From NCBI GenBank assembly GCA_021298575.1, contig JAJTFM010000097.1:1-37908 (forward strand): a stretch of 37,908 bases of DNA, in the 5' to 3' direction. The notes beneath the pieces are model-generated. The model worked only from the letters and a program-made list of their open reading frames with translations, was not told the origin of the DNA and made no database searches. This document shows positions 7,905-18,054 of the stretch, in pieces. Source of the DNA: Saprospiraceae bacterium. Its GTDB lineage: Bacteria > Bacteroidota > Bacteroidia > Chitinophagales > Saprospiraceae. Both the position numbers and the translations under genes were made by a program. How positions within the stretch are numbered: the stretch's first letter is position 1; each line of letters begins with the position of its first letter.

Positions 7905-10900
7905 TCAGAATCCTACGCGGATACCACCGATGATGGTTTTGGGTTGAGGTGCCGAGTAGAAGTCCACGCCATAGGTTGTATTGTTGGCGAGGAAGTCGGT
8001 AGTCACCTCCGGATCCCATCCGTCGTACCTGGTGAATGTGAGCAGGTTCGTGGCTGTGGCATACAGGCGCAGGCTGCGCACACCCTTGATCAGGTTGGCA
8101 GGCAGATCGTAAGCCAGTGTCACGTTTTTCAGGCGCAGGTATGAGCCATCGGACATATAGCGGCTGCTGCGGCCGATATCGCCGTTGGAGTAGCCCAGGC
8201 GTGCTTCCGGTACATCGGTGATGTCACCCGGATTCTGCCAGCGGTCGAGCTGGTCGCGGGTCTGGTTGTCGAACCAGCAGGCGTTGCACGACATAAAGAT
8301 GTCGCCAGCGCGGTGGATCTGATTTCCGGCAACGCCCTGGAAACGCACATCCAGTGTAAGGCCGTTCCAGGAGAAGGTGTTACCAATACCGCCGATGACG
8401 TCGGGCAGCGGAGATCCGAGTACCACGAAGTTTGCCTCGCTGTAGTCGTTGGTAGTGGCGGCTTCGTCGCCGCCTTCTTCGTTCACAAACCAGAGGGCGT
8501 CGCCGTTTTGAGGGTCTACACCTGCGTATTCAGCACCGTAGAAAACCCCGATTGGCTGGCCTACCTTCACCACGTTCAGGTAGCGGGATCCGCCGTTGTC
8601 AATGATGTCTTGTCCGTCGGCCAGTGAAAGCACTTTGTTCTTGTTGAGTGCAATATTGAACGATGTAGTCCATTTGAATGCACCCACGAGGTTATTGGAG
8701 TTGATTGTGAATTCCCATCCCCTGTTCTCAAGTTCACCTATATTTCTCCACTGCGTGCTGAAACCGGTAGTTGACGGGATGGGCACTTCCTGGAGGAGGT
8801 TGTTGGTATTTTTGATATAGTAGTCAATTTCACCGCTGATACGGTTGTTGAACATACCCCAGTCAATACCGAAATTCAGTTCGGTACTTTTTTCCCATGT
8901 CAGGTCGGGGTTGGCGATCTGCTGTGGAGAGAACACGCTGGAGCCGTTGTAGCTGCCGGGGGAGTACAGTCCGAGTGCGCGGAAGTTGCCGATGTCGGCG
9001 TTGCCGCTTTGTCCCCAGGATGCGCGGGCCTTCAGGAAGGAAACCACTGAGTTGTCGGCCAGGAAGCCTTCTTCGCTCACTACCCAGCCTGCAGAGAATG
9101 CGGGGAAGAATGCGTAGCGCTCGTTGGCACCGAAGCGGGAAGATCCGTCAATACGGGCAGATGCGTTGAACAGGTACTTGCGGTCGAAGTTGTAGCGTGC
9201 ACGACCGAAGTAGGAGAGGAAGCTGTAGTTGTCTTCGGAGCTGGTACCGCCGGTAATCACAGCAGCACTGGCGAGGGTTTTCAGTCCGTCAGAAGGGAAC
9301 TGCTCGCCCTGTACGGAAGTGCGGTTATTGGTACTTTTGAAGTATTCTGTTCCGAGGTCGAGTCCGAGGTCATGTGAATCAAACGCTTTGTTCCAGCGGA
9401 GAACGGCGTTGGTGTTGTAGTCGGTAGCACCGGCGAATACCGACTGGCCGTAGCCTTTGGAGTCGTTACCGGTATCGGTGCGCTCGCCGAAGCGTGCCTC
9501 GTCGCGTACGTTGTACAGGTTGGCTGCAGCCTCTACACGGAGAGCGAGATTTTCTGTAAAGCTGTAGTCGCCATAAGCATTGGCCAGCGTACGGTTGCTG
9601 AATACTTTGCGGGTAGCGTCTTCCACATCAATCAGACCATTGTAGTAGGTGGTTACCGGACGGTCGTAGAGCAATCCGTCTTCGTCGCGCAGCGGGGTGA
9701 TTGGAGCCAGGGCCACTAACTGCATGGGTGTGGAGAAGGCGTTGTCGTCGGAAACGGTGCGGGTGTCGGTACGGGTTACAGCCAGATTGACACCTACTTT
9801 CAGTTTGTCGGTTGCATCAAAGTCGAGGTTCATGCGGGCTCCGTCTTTGGAGAGGTGGTTGCCTACCAGTATGCCCTCGTTGAAGCCGGCGTTGGCGCTC
9901 ACGTAGTAGCGCACTTTGTCGGTGCCGCCCGACAGAGAGAGCTGCGTATTGTAGATGGAGGCATCCTGAAATGCTTCGTCCTGCCAGTTGGTTTTGTCAA
10001 TGCCCTGCATCCAGTCATCGTTATACCCGGAATAGCGGCGGAAGCGGTTTTTTACAAAGGTTGTCCAGGAGTATGACTCATCGTAAGCTACCCCTTCGAG
10101 GTCGTCGGAGTTATTGGCTGCCTCGGTGAAGAGTTCAACATATTCACTGGAATTCAGAAACTCGCGCTTGCGCGTGGGCTTGCTGAATCCGTACTGCATA
10201 TCGAGTTCGATCTGGCTTTTGCCCGAGCGACCCGACTTGGTGGTGATAAGCACTACGCCGTTGGAGCCGCGGGAGCCGTAAATTGCCTTGGCAGAAGCGT
10301 CTTTCAGTACCTCGATGGACTCGATGTCGTTGAAGTTCAGGTCGGCGAGCGGGTTCATCGCAGCGCCAAAGGTGTTGCGTGCATCTTTTGCCAGCGGAAT
10401 ACCGTCCACCACAAACAGTGGCTCGGTGCCGGCATTGATAGAACCGACGCCGCGCACGCGTACGCGGGCGGCAGCACCTACCTTGCCGTTTACGCTCTCG
10501 ATATTCACACCGGCAGCCTGACCCTGCATGGCCTGCTCGACGGATACCACCGGCATGCCTTTAACATTTTCGTTGGTCAGTTTGGCAATATTGCCGGTGA
10601 GGGTACTCCGAATCTGTTTGCCGTAGCCGATTACAACGACTTCGTCAATCAGCTGCTCGTTTTCTCCCAGTACCACATTGAGTGTGGAAGAGGATCCCAC
10701 TGCTACCTCCTGTGAGGAGTATCCAGTGTAAGACACAACCAAAACGGCGCTGTTGTCCTGCACCTTGACAGAAAACATGCCGTTGATGTCGGTAATGGTG
10801 CCGACTTTGGTGTTCTTGACGGTTACGGAAGCCCCGATGAGCGGCTCGCCGGCTTTGTCGGTTACCTTGCCCGCTACTGTCCGCTGCGCATAGGCGCCGA

Positions 10901-10946
10901 CGGCCATAACCAGACAAAGTAATGCCGTGGTAAAGAAATGCTTCAT
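7905..10946 (-). CDS. susC: SusC/RagA-family TonB-linked outer-membrane transporter
   Basis: A 1013-residue TonB-dependent transporter that imports the ligand captured by SusD. In order: signal peptide (1-20, cleaved after AYA), carboxypeptidase-D-like regulatory domain (about 22-95, 'VAGKVTDKAGEPLIGASVTVKNT' and 'ITDINGMFSVKV'), the SusC motif 'LIDEVVVIGYGKQ' near residue 100, plug domain ('GVGSINAGTEPLFVVDG', 'IESIEVLKDASAKAIYGSRGSNGVVLITTKSG'), then a 22-strand barrel ending in 'GGIRVGF' with terminal Phe. Its short length suggests a peptide or small oligosaccharide ligand rather than a large glycan, but this is inference; there are no glycoside hydrolases nearby. It precedes susD by 60 bases, so the two are cotranscribed. 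No sigma/anti-sigma pair adjoins it, and no secretin/TonB N-terminal extension is present. Confidence 0.95.
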   Translation of the reverse strand: MKHFFTTALLCLVMAVGAYAQRTVAGKVTDKAGEPLIGASVTVKNTKVGTITDINGMFSVKVQDNSAVLVVSYTGYSSQEVAVGSSSTLNVVLGENEQLIDEVVVIGYGKQIRSTLTGNIAKLTNENVKGMPVVSVEQAMQGQAAGVNIESVNGKVGAAARVRVRGVGSINAGTEPLFVVDGIPLAKDARNTFGAAMNPLADLNFNDIESIEVLKDASAKAIYGSRGSNGVVLITTKSGRSGKSQIELDMQYGFSKPTRKREFLNSSEYVELFTEAANNSDDLEGVAYDESYSWTTFVKNRFRRYSGYNDDWMQGIDKTNWQDEAFQDASIYNTQLSLSGGTDKVRYYVSANAGFNEGILVGNHLSKDGARMNLDFDATDKLKVGVNLAVTRTDTRTVSDDNAFSTPMQLVALAPITPLRDEDGLLYDRPVTTYYNGLIDVEDATRKVFSNRTLANAYGDYSFTENLALRVEAAANLYNVRDEARFGERTDTGNDSKGYGQSVFAGATDYNTNAVLRWNKAFDSHDLGLDLGTEYFKSTNNRTSVQGEQFPSDGLKTLASAAVITGGTSSEDNYSFLSYFGRARYNFDRKYLFNASARIDGSSRFGANERYAFFPAFSAGWVVSEEGFLADNSVVSFLKARASWGQSGNADIGNFRALGLYSPGSYNGSSVFSPQQIANPDLTWEKSTELNFGIDWGMFNNRISGEIDYYIKNTNNLLQEVPIPSTTGFSTQWRNIGELENRGWEFTINSNNLVGAFKWTTSFNIALNKNKVLSLADGQDIIDNGGSRYLNVVKVGQPIGVFYGAEYAGVDPQNGDALWFVNEEGGDEAATTNDYSEANFVVLGSPLPDVIGGIGNTFSWNGLTLDVRFQGVAGNQIHRAGDIFMSCNACWFDNQTRDQLDRWQNPGDITDVPEARLGYSNGDIGRSSRYMSDGSYLRLKNVTLAYDLPANLIKGVRSLRLYATATNLLTFTRYDGWDPEVTTDFLANNTTYGVDFYSAPQPKTIIGGIRVGF

Positions 10947-10978
10947 GATAGAGAGATGGTTTAGAATAGAAATTTGAT

Positions 10979-12166
10979 TTATTTGTGGATCGCCTTACCC
11001 GCCAGATACCCTCCCGTCCAGGCTGCCTGAAAGTTGAACCCGCCGGTAATGGCATCTATGTCCAGTATTTCTCCGGCCAAAAAAAGTCCGGGGCAAACCC
11101 TGCTTTCGAAGGTATTGAAATTGATTTCTTTGAGAGAAACGCCACCCGCGGTTACGAATTCATCCTTGTTGGTGCTCTTTCCGGTGATCTGAAAACGGGC
11201 CTCTGTGAGTTGTTCATACAGTTGCTGACCCGATATTTTATCGAGGTCGGCCCAGCGCTTCTGCATATCTATACCGCCTGCTTCTGTCAGGCGCTGCCAC
11301 AGGCGCGCGGGCATACCCTCCTGTGCGTGCGAGGCTATGGTCTTTTTCCCGCTGTGCTGCCGGTGATATCCAAACCATGCATCAAATGATTCTGCGTCTG
11401 CTGAAAACTGTATTTCCAGTTGAAATTTGTAGTCCATCTCCCGGAATTCACGGGCTCCCCAGGCTGAAAGACGAAGCACAGCCGGACCGCTAAGGCCCCA
11501 GTGCGTAATCAGCAGGGGCCCTTCCGAGGTGAGCCGGGTGCCTGGTACACTTAGGCGCGCACGCTGTACGGAAACCCCCGACAGGTCGCGGAGCCGTGTA
11601 TCTTTTGTATTGAAGGTAAACAGAGACGGGACCGGCGGGATAATGGTGTGCCCGAGTCCGGCCAATACTTCCCACATGAATGTACTGCTCCCGGCTGCAA
11701 TCATCACCTGGTCAAAAATCTGATTGTCTAGTTGCCAGCGCCCGTCCTGCGGGCGGATTTTTTCTATCCTCGAGGAAGTGTGTACTTTCACTCCCGCATT
11801 GTGGGCAGCCCGGCTCAGGCAGTCAATAATGGTTTGTGAGCTGTCGGTAACCGGAAACATGCGTCCGTCAGATTCAGTTTTCAGCAGTACTCCCCGACTG
11901 GAGAACCACTGTACGGTGTCTTCCGGGCCAAACCGGGAGAAGGGGCCGATGAGTTCCCGCGAACCCCTGGGGTAATTTTTGACCAGTTCCCGGGTATCGA
12001 AGCAGTGGTGAGTGACGTTACAGCGCCCGCCCCCGCTGATGCGTACCTTTTCGAGTACCGTCTTGCCACGCTCGAAAATATGCACCTCATTCCCGGGGCT
12101 GGCTTCCGCACAGGTGATGGCTGCAAAAAAACCGGCGGCACCTCCGCCAATAATCGCTGTTTTCAT
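10979..12166 (-). CDS. NAD(P)/FAD-dependent oxidoreductase, HI0933/YhiN/BaiN family
   Basis: A 395-residue flavoprotein. The N-terminal Rossmann motif GGGAAG (residues 7-12) binds FAD. 'RISGGGRCNVTHH' near residue 42 is the diagnostic signature of the HI0933 family. A second glycine-rich patch 'VTAGGVSLKEINFNTFESR' and 'PGLFLAGEILDIDAITGGFNFQAAWTGGYLAG' near the C-terminus close the FAD site. The physiological reaction of most members is unknown; BaiN in gut bacteria acts on bile-acid intermediates, and that function should not be assumed here. Its start codon overlaps the birA stop by 4 bases (ATGA), so translation of the two is coupled. susC starts 32 bases downstream without a visible terminator, so some readthrough into susC is possible. 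Confidence 0.9.
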   Translation of the reverse strand: MKTAIIGGGAAGFFAAITCAEASPGNEVHIFERGKTVLEKVRISGGGRCNVTHHCFDTRELVKNYPRGSRELIGPFSRFGPEDTVQWFSSRGVLLKTESDGRMFPVTDSSQTIIDCLSRAAHNAGVKVHTSSRIEKIRPQDGRWQLDNQIFDQVMIAAGSSTFMWEVLAGLGHTIIPPVPSLFTFNTKDTRLRDLSGVSVQRARLSVPGTRLTSEGPLLITHWGLSGPAVLRLSAWGAREFREMDYKFQLEIQFSADAESFDAWFGYHRQHSGKKTIASHAQEGMPARLWQRLTEAGGIDMQKRWADLDKISGQQLYEQLTEARFQITGKSTNKDEFVTAGGVSLKEINFNTFESRVCPGLFLAGEILDIDAITGGFNFQAAWTGGYLAGKAIHK

Positions 12167-12921
12167 ATGATGATTCTGATCTGTTTCAAATCGAAAGACT
12201 CCAGGGCTTCTACCTCCACCAGCAGCATGCCCGACTCCCCGACACCGCGTATAATACCACTGAAATGACCGCCGTCAGGCAATCTTTCAAATTCCGAAAG
12301 GATATCTTTCCTGTACAAAGTTTGCTCGTAAGCGGCCTTGATGACTTTCCCCGCACCCGATTTCAACTGAAGATACCGCCGTTCAAGTGCCCCGAATAGC
12401 TGTGCTGCTACTACATCAGTATCGTAACTTGTACCCGATACCATTGCCAGTGAAGCCGGATTGGGTAGCGCCGGATCAAATACCAGCTGGTTCACATTCA
12501 GGCCAATACCTGCGACAGAACCCTGTATCTGACCGGATGAGAGACTGTTTTTAATCAGAATGCCGGCAACTTTCCGATCCCCCTCGTACAAATCGTTGGG
12601 CCACTTGACCGACCACCGACCAGCCGGATACAGCACCCGGGCTGTATCGTGAAGCGCCAGCGCTACCGTCATGCTCAACTCAAACTGACGCTCCACGGAC
12701 AACCATGAAGGGTATAGTATAATACTGACAAGGAGGTTCTTTCCGGCGTCGCTGAGCCATTTACTGCCAAATTGACCGTGTCCCGCTGTCTGGTTGTCAG
12801 CCCTGACCACCGTTCCCTCGGGTGGCCTGCTTTTTGACATCAATTCAGCAGCCAGATCGTTCGTGGACGGGAGTTCAGGAAACCGGTGGTAAACTTTTCC
12901 TATGAAAAGATTGTTTGACAT
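12163..12921 (-). CDS. birA: Biotin--[acetyl-CoA-carboxylase] ligase (monofunctional BirA type)
   Basis: A 252-residue ligase that activates biotin with ATP and transfers it to the lysine of biotin carboxyl carrier proteins. 'LPSTNDLAAEL' near residue 17, 'QTAGHGQFGSKW' near residue 45 (biotinyl-AMP loop), 'VKWPNDLY' near residue 104 and 'KVAGILIKN' near residue 117 are the family landmarks, followed by 'GIGLNVNQ'. The loop reads GHGQFGS in place of the E. coli GRGRRGR, a variation seen in this phylum. There is no N-terminal helix-turn-helix, so it is not a repressor. It is the first gene of a minus-strand unit with the HI0933 flavoprotein. A TATTTTTG promoter lies 36 bases upstream. Confidence 0.93.
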   Translation of the reverse strand: MSNNLFIGKVYHRFPELPSTNDLAAELMSKSRPPEGTVVRADNQTAGHGQFGSKWLSDAGKNLLVSIILYPSWLSVERQFELSMTVALALHDTARVLYPAGRWSVKWPNDLYEGDRKVAGILIKNSLSSGQIQGSVAGIGLNVNQLVFDPALPNPASLAMVSGTSYDTDVVAAQLFGALERRYLQLKSGAGKVIKAAYEQTLYRKDILSEFERLPDGGHFSGIIRGVGESGMLLVEVEALESFDLKQIRIII

Positions 12922-12956
12922 ACGTTTTTCATGCGCAAATGATCAGATAAGGTCGG

Positions 12957-12964
12957 CAAAAATA
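12957..12964 (-). promoter_or_regulatory. Bacteroidota -7 promoter element (TATTTTTG) for birA
   Basis: An exact match to TAnnTTTG on the minus strand, 36 bases before the birA ATG. No convincing -33 TTTG at the usual distance. It lies back-to-back with the rsfS element, 3 bases away. Confidence 0.55.
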
Positions 12965-12967
12965 CCG

Positions 12968-12975
12968 TACTTTTG
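12968..12975 (+). promoter_or_regulatory. Bacteroidota -7 promoter element (TACTTTTG) for rsfS-ftsH
   Basis: An exact match to TAnnTTTG on the plus strand, 33 bases before the rsfS start. No clear -33 element. Confidence 0.55.
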
Positions 12976-13007
12976 CAGTCCTGTATTATCAAAATAACAT
13001 CACGACA

Positions 13008-13394
13008 TTGACAACCACAACAGCCCGCCGCGCAAACAGAATATCTTCAGAGCAACTCAACCACGCCATCGTTGAGGGAATCCGGGATAAAAAAGGCAAA
13101 AAGATTGTTCAACTTGATTTGCGCAATCTCGGCGACGCACCCGCAGACTTCTTTATTATCTGCGAAGGCGACTCCAATACACATGTCAAAGCCATTTCAG
13201 ACAGCATCCGCAAGAAGGTGCAGGAAGAAATGCAACAGTCACCAGCGCATATTGAAGGTAGCTCCAATTCCAAATGGGTATTGATGGACTACTTCAACAC
13301 CGTGGTACATGTTTTTTATCCGGAAACCCGTGAATTCTATGAACTGGAAAACCTCTGGAGCGATGCCGGGGTAACAGAGTTCGCCGAAATCTAA
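13008..13394 (+). CDS. rsfS: Ribosome silencing factor RsfS (Iojap family)
   Basis: A 128-residue protein that binds ribosomal protein uL14 and blocks joining of the 30S and 50S subunits when nutrients are short. The family pattern is complete: 'AIVEGIRDKKGKKIVQLDLRNL', 'DFFIICEGDSNTHVKAISDSI', 'HIEGSSNSKWVLMDYFNTVVHVFYPETREFYELENLW'. The start is TTG at 13008; no ATG or GTG is available between the promoter at 12968 and the conserved region. It opens a plus-strand unit, with ftsH starting 11 bases after its stop. This rsfS-ftsH order is common in Bacteroidota. Confidence 0.93.
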   Translation: MTTTTARRANRISSEQLNHAIVEGIRDKKGKKIVQLDLRNLGDAPADFFIICEGDSNTHVKAISDSIRKKVQEEMQQSPAHIEGSSNSKWVLMDYFNTVVHVFYPETREFYELENLWSDAGVTEFAEI

Positions 13395-13405
13395 TACAAA
13401 AGAAA

Positions 13406-15421
13406 ATGGAACAGGAAAATAAGAGGCGCGACGATGACCAGCGCAATCAGGAAGGCGGAGAGGGTATGCCCCGATTCAATTTCATGTGGATTTATATCCT
13501 CATCGGCCTTGGCATACTCGCCCTGCAGGTAACCCGGTTCTCGGGAGCATCCAAAACTGCTACCTGGGCCGATTTTGAACGATGGGCCCGGAAAAGCCAT
13601 GTCCAGCGTCTGGTGGTCGTTAACGATAAGGAAGCCTATATTTATATTATTCCGGATTCATTGCTCAGCAGCAAAGAGCACGAGGGTATCAAGCCGGTCA
13701 AGAAAACACTACTGAGTGCCGATCAGCCAAACTATGTCATGAATATTGGCAAACTTGAGGTGCTCGAGCCTAAAATGACCAGGCTCAACGAGGTGCTCAC
13801 CAAAGAAAAAAGGGCTATTGTAACCATCGAGTACGACCAGCGTACCAACTGGAGCGCCGTACTCATCACCTATGGCCTGCCCCTGCTGCTCTTCATCGGC
13901 CTCTGGGTTCTGGTGCTGCGCCGCGTGGGCGGCGGTGCCGGCGGCCCGGGCGGACAAATCTTCAATATCGGCAAATCCAAAGCCACTCTGTTCGATAATA
14001 ATGCCAGAGTTAATATCACTTTCGCCGATGTGGCAGGCCTCGATGAAGCCAAAGAGGAGGTCATGGAAGTAGTTGATTTCCTGAAAAATCCGAAAAAATA
14101 TACCACACTCGGCGGTAAAATCCCCAAAGGAGTACTACTGGTTGGCCCTCCGGGTACCGGCAAAACGCTGCTCGCAAAAGCAGTAGCGGGCGAAGCAGGT
14201 GTACCGTTCTTCTCTATCTCCGGCTCCGACTTCGTCGAGATGTTCGTGGGCGTGGGCGCGTCACGTGTGCGCGATCTGTTCCGTCAGGCCCGCGAAAAAG
14301 CACCTTGTATCATCTTTATTGACGAAATTGACGCCATCGGCCGCGCACGCGGACGCGGCGCCGTACAGGGCGGCAATGATGAACGCGAGAATACACTCAA
14401 TCAGCTGCTTGTCGAAATGGACGGTTTCCCCACCGACAAGGGTGTCATCCTGATGGCCGCAACTAACCGCCCGGATATTCTCGATCAGGCGCTTCTGCGC
14501 CCCGGGCGCTTCGACCGCCAAATCGGTATTGACCGCCCCGATCTGAAAGGACGCGAACAGATATTCCGCGTTCATATCAAAAATATCAAGGTTTCACCTG
14601 AGGTAACCCCCGATACCCTGGCAGAAATGACCCCGGGTTTCGTCGGCGCAGATATCGCCAATGTCTGCAACGAGGCCGCACTCATCGCTGCCCGCCGCGA
14701 TAAAACAGCTATTGATCTCGACGACTTCAACTATGCACTCGACAAGGTGATCGGCGGCCTGGAAAAGAAGAACAAGATCATCAGCCCGGAAGAAAAGCAG
14801 ATTATCGCCTACCACGAAGCCGGTCACGCTATATGTGGCTGGTTCCTCGAACATGCACACCCGCTCGTCAAGGTAACTATCGTACCCCGCGGTCTCGCCG
14901 CACTGGGGTATGCCCAGTACCTGCCGAAGGAACAATATATTACCCGCAAGGAGAAACTCCTCGATGATATCTGTATGACGCTCGGCGGCCGTGCAGCCGA
15001 GTCGGTGGTGTTCGATAAAATAAGTACAGGAGCACAAAGCGATCTGGATCATATCACCCGCCTTTCATACGAAATGGTGGTTAACTACGGCCTGAGCGAC
15101 AAGGTAGGAAATGTATCCTACTACTCCATGCTCAACGACTCCTTCAACCGCCCGTTCTCCGAACAAACGGCTTACCTGATTGATCAGGAAGTCAAAAATA
15201 TGATCGAAGAACAGTATGTACGTGCTAAAAATCTGCTGATTGAGAAAAGGCAGCACCTCGATGCGCTGGCTTCCGCACTCCTCGAAAAAGAAGTTCTTCA
15301 CCGCGCAGACCTCGAAAATATCATAGGAAAACGACCATTTGCAGATCAGGCACACTCCGGCGATGCTCAGACAGATGAAAAACCCGCTCTGGAAGCCCCT
15401 GCAGATACGGATCCTGCGTAA
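13406..15421 (+). CDS. ftsH: ATP-dependent zinc metalloprotease FtsH
   Basis: A 671-residue membrane-anchored AAA+ protease that extracts and degrades misfolded membrane proteins and selected soluble targets. In order: a cytoplasmic N-terminus, TM1 about residues 27-45, a periplasmic FtsH_ext region, TM2 about residues 150-172, a glycine-rich linker, AAA domain with Walker A GPPGTGKT (247-254), Walker B '[12 protein letters not shown]', the pore loop '[15 protein letters not shown]' and the second region of homology '[22 protein letters not shown]', then the zinc site HEAGH (470-474) and the M41 peptidase domain. All key residues are intact and the length is normal. It sits between rsfS (11-base gap) and a DUF5686 protein (18-base gap), in one apparent operon that ends with fumC. 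Confidence 0.97.
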   Translation: MEQENKRRDDDQRNQEGGEGMPRFNFMWIYILIGLGILALQVTRFSGASKTATWADFERWARKSHVQRLVVVNDKEAYIYIIPDSLLSSKEHEGIKPVKKTLLSADQPNYVMNIGKLEVLEPKMTRLNEVLTKEKRAIVTIEYDQRTNWSAVLITYGLPLLLFIGLWVLVLRRVGGGAGGPGGQIFNIGKSKATLFDNNARVNITFADVAGLDEAKEEVMEVVDFLKNPKKYTTLGGKIPKGVLLVGPPGTGKTLLAKAVAGEAGVPFFSISGSDFVEMFVGVGASRVRDLFRQAREKAPCIIFIDEIDAIGRARGRGAVQGGNDERENTLNQLLVEMDGFPTDKGVILMAATNRPDILDQALLRPGRFDRQIGIDRPDLKGREQIFRVHIKNIKVSPEVTPDTLAEMTPGFVGADIANVCNEAALIAARRDKTAIDLDDFNYALDKVIGGLEKKNKIISPEEKQIIAYHEAGHAICGWFLEHAHPLVKVTIVPRGLAALGYAQYLPKEQYITRKEKLLDDICMTLGGRAAESVVFDKISTGAQSDLDHITRLSYEMVVNYGLSDKVGNVSYYSMLNDSFNRPFSEQTAYLIDQEVKNMIEEQYVRAKNLLIEKRQHLDALASALLEKEVLHRADLENIIGKRPFADQAHSGDAQTDEKPALEAPADTDPA

Positions 15422-15439
15422 TTTTATCCGAGAGTCACT

Positions 15440-18019
15440 ATGCATCTTGTTCTTGTTCACACTGGTCGGTTGTCTGGAGTGCTGTTCTGCATCCTGTTCG
15501 GCCTGATAACCCTGTCGGCGCAAACCGCCACCCTAACTACCGTACACGGCAGGGTATCAGATACCCTCAATACGCCGCTTCCCTACGCCTCCGTACAGGT
15601 GGACGGAGAGGAAATCGGTGTGCGAACAGATATTGACGGTTACTTCTATTTTCAGTCTAAAAAACACCCGAAGTTTGTCAAAATAGCCTATGTAGGCTAT
15701 AAATCACAAAAAGTAAAAATAAACCCGGACGTTCATAACGAACTGGAAATCAAACTGCTGGAAGAAACCTATGGCATTCAGGAAGTCACTATCCGGCCAA
15801 AAAAGTACCGGAAAAAAGACAATCCCGCCGTCGATCTCATTCAGGAGGTTTTCAAACACAAAGATCAGAACAGAAAGGAAGGGCTCGATTACTACAGTTT
15901 CGAAAAATACGAGAAGCTGGAGTTCGATCTGAATAATATCAACGATGGCTTCAGGAAGAAGTGGTACCTGAAAAAATTCAGGTTTATCTTTAATAATGTG
16001 GATACCAATGACGTAAACGGGAAAGTGGCACTCCCGTTCTTTTTCCGCGAGCGCCTGCTCGAGGTGAAATACCGAAAGGATCCATCTACCCTGAAAGAGT
16101 ATCTCGTCGGAGAAAACCAGACCAAACTCCGCGATGAATATGATGTGGACAACGACGGGGTATCCAAATATATCAGTAATCTGTACCAGGATATTGATAT
16201 CTATCAGCCCAATATTGACCTGCTCTCTATTCAGTTCGTGGGTCCGCTCTCGGGTATTGCAACTTCCTACTACCGGTTCTATATCACAGATACACTCGAG
16301 GTAAACGGCGAAAAATTCGCCGATGTATTCTTCGCTCCCATGAACAAGAGTAATCTCGCTTTCATGGGAAATATGCTCGTTGCACTCGATTCCACCTACG
16401 CCGTGCGAAAGGTGGTTATGGGTGTATCCAAGGATATTAACCTGAATTTCGTGACCGACCTGCGCATCGAGCAGGAATATGACTTTTTCGGAGAGGGCAG
16501 CAGCAGACGCCTCCTGCTCACCACTGATGCCGTTACCATGGATTTCAATATCCTGAAAAATGCGGAAGGCCGCAGCCTGCTTGTTCATAAAACCAACTCC
16601 TACAGAAACTATATCCTGAATCAGCCGATTCCCGACTCGCTGTTCAGCCCGCCAGTACCCACCCTTGTCAAAAGACCAATACAACTGACTGTTGAAGACT
16701 GGCCCGACTACCGGCACCAGCCACTCGAAATCAGGGAGGTGGCCATCGGTAAAATGATGGACAGTATTCAGCACAGCCCCACTTTCCGTACTGTGATGAC
16801 GGCCAGTAATATCGCCGGAACCGGTTTCGTGAAATTCGGCGGACTGGAACTGGGCCCCATTGCTACTTTTGCCAGTTTCAATGATATCGAAGGCAGCCGC
16901 TTCAGGGTGGGCGGCCGTACCAATCAGAAGTTCATAAAACCGCTCCAGCTAAGTGGATATCTGGCCTACGGAACCCGCGACAGACAGTGGAAATACCGGG
17001 CGGCAGCTACCTGGTCGTTGTCGGGCGAATTGCCCCGCAAGTTTCCGATGAACAACATTACCGTCGGATACCAGCGCGATATCCGTCCGCTGGGAGCCGA
17101 TATCTCCAACTGGTCGCCCGATAACCTGTTACTGTCTTTCCAGCGCGGCTCCAACTCGCGGATGGCCTATCAGGATGTGGCAAGAGTGGAATACGTACGG
17201 GAATTCCAGACCGGATTTTCTGTCAACCCGTTCTTTTACTGGAAGCGATTTACTCCTGCCGGAAAGTTGTCTTTCGAGTATCAGGCCGTGGGAACGCCCG
17301 ATTTCATCTCCCAGCCCGACATCACTACCAGTGAAGCCGGTGTAATACTGCGGTTTGCTCCCAATGAGAAGTTCTATCAGGGAACCACCTACCGCTTCAC
17401 TATGCTGACGCAAAAACCGGTGTTTACGCTCACCTACCGGGCGGGCGTGAGCACGATTGGCGGCACTTACGATTACCACAAACTGGTGGCCAGTTTCTCC
17501 AAATATTTCTTCCTGGGGCCACTCGGCCGCTCTTATGTATTTGCCGAAGCCGGAAGAACATTCGGAACGGTACCCTTTCCACTGCTGGATATTCACCGGG
17601 CCAATCAGTCGTATCAGTACGACTGGTACTCCTACAACCTGATGAATTTCATGGAATTTGCCAGCGACAAGTATCTCGGGCTTACGCTGTATAACAACTT
17701 CTCGGGCCTGCTGCTCAATAATATTCCGGTTATCAAGAAACTGCAGTGGCGGGAAGTAGCCACCCTGAAACTGCTCTGGGGCGGCCTGGACGAAAAGAAC
17801 AGACCCACAGTAGATAATGGCCTGCTGCGTTTCCCGCTAAACGATCAGGGGGCCGACTATATCCATACGCTCGGATCAAAGCCTTATGTGGAGGCCAGCG
17901 TGGGTATCGCCAATATATTCAGGGTAATACGCCTGGATTACCTGTGGCGCCTCTCCTACACCGACTTGCCAAATGTGGATACATGGGGTATCCGCTTCTC
18001 TTTCCAGGCAGGCTTCTGA
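15440..18019 (+). CDS. DUF5686 outer-membrane protein with N-terminal carboxypeptidase-regulatory-like domain
   Basis: An 859-residue exported protein, very likely an outer-membrane barrel. A signal peptide (about residues 8-28, cleaved near SAQ) leads to a CarboxypepD_reg-like beta-sandwich (about 33-115: '[37 protein letters not shown]'), the same module that fronts SusC proteins. The remainder is DUF5686, with '[37 protein letters not shown]' near residue 135, and ends in aromatic-rich beta strands with terminal 'IRFSFQAGF', typical of barrels recognised by BAM. Function of the family is not established. It lies 18 bases after ftsH and 35 bases before fumC in the same orientation, so it is probably cotranscribed, though a functional link to either is not evident. 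Confidence 0.87.
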   Translation: MHLVLVHTGRLSGVLFCILFGLITLSAQTATLTTVHGRVSDTLNTPLPYASVQVDGEEIGVRTDIDGYFYFQSKKHPKFVKIAYVGYKSQKVKINPDVHNELEIKLLEETYGIQEVTIRPKKYRKKDNPAVDLIQEVFKHKDQNRKEGLDYYSFEKYEKLEFDLNNINDGFRKKWYLKKFRFIFNNVDTNDVNGKVALPFFFRERLLEVKYRKDPSTLKEYLVGENQTKLRDEYDVDNDGVSKYISNLYQDIDIYQPNIDLLSIQFVGPLSGIATSYYRFYITDTLEVNGEKFADVFFAPMNKSNLAFMGNMLVALDSTYAVRKVVMGVSKDINLNFVTDLRIEQEYDFFGEGSSRRLLLTTDAVTMDFNILKNAEGRSLLVHKTNSYRNYILNQPIPDSLFSPPVPTLVKRPIQLTVEDWPDYRHQPLEIREVAIGKMMDSIQHSPTFRTVMTASNIAGTGFVKFGGLELGPIATFASFNDIEGSRFRVGGRTNQKFIKPLQLSGYLAYGTRDRQWKYRAAATWSLSGELPRKFPMNNITVGYQRDIRPLGADISNWSPDNLLLSFQRGSNSRMAYQDVARVEYVREFQTGFSVNPFFYWKRFTPAGKLSFEYQAVGTPDFISQPDITTSEAGVILRFAPNEKFYQGTTYRFTMLTQKPVFTLTYRAGVSTIGGTYDYHKLVASFSKYFFLGPLGRSYVFAEAGRTFGTVPFPLLDIHRANQSYQYDWYSYNLMNFMEFASDKYLGLTLYNNFSGLLLNNIPVIKKLQWREVATLKLLWGGLDEKNRPTVDNGLLRFPLNDQGADYIHTLGSKPYVEASVGIANIFRVIRLDYLWRLSYTDLPNVDTWGIRFSFQAGF

Positions 18020-18054
18020 TAAACATCGTTTCCAAACAGATAACTACATACATA

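Noticed and set aside
7844-10946. SusC/SusD pair as part of a polysaccharide utilisation locus
   Set aside because: There are no glycoside hydrolases, polysaccharide lyases or sensor-regulators nearby, so the ligand cannot be called a glycan.
15704-16774. A 356-codon open frame on the minus strand within the DUF5686 gene
   Set aside because: It is antisense to a full-length conserved gene, with no motif, promoter or signal of its own.
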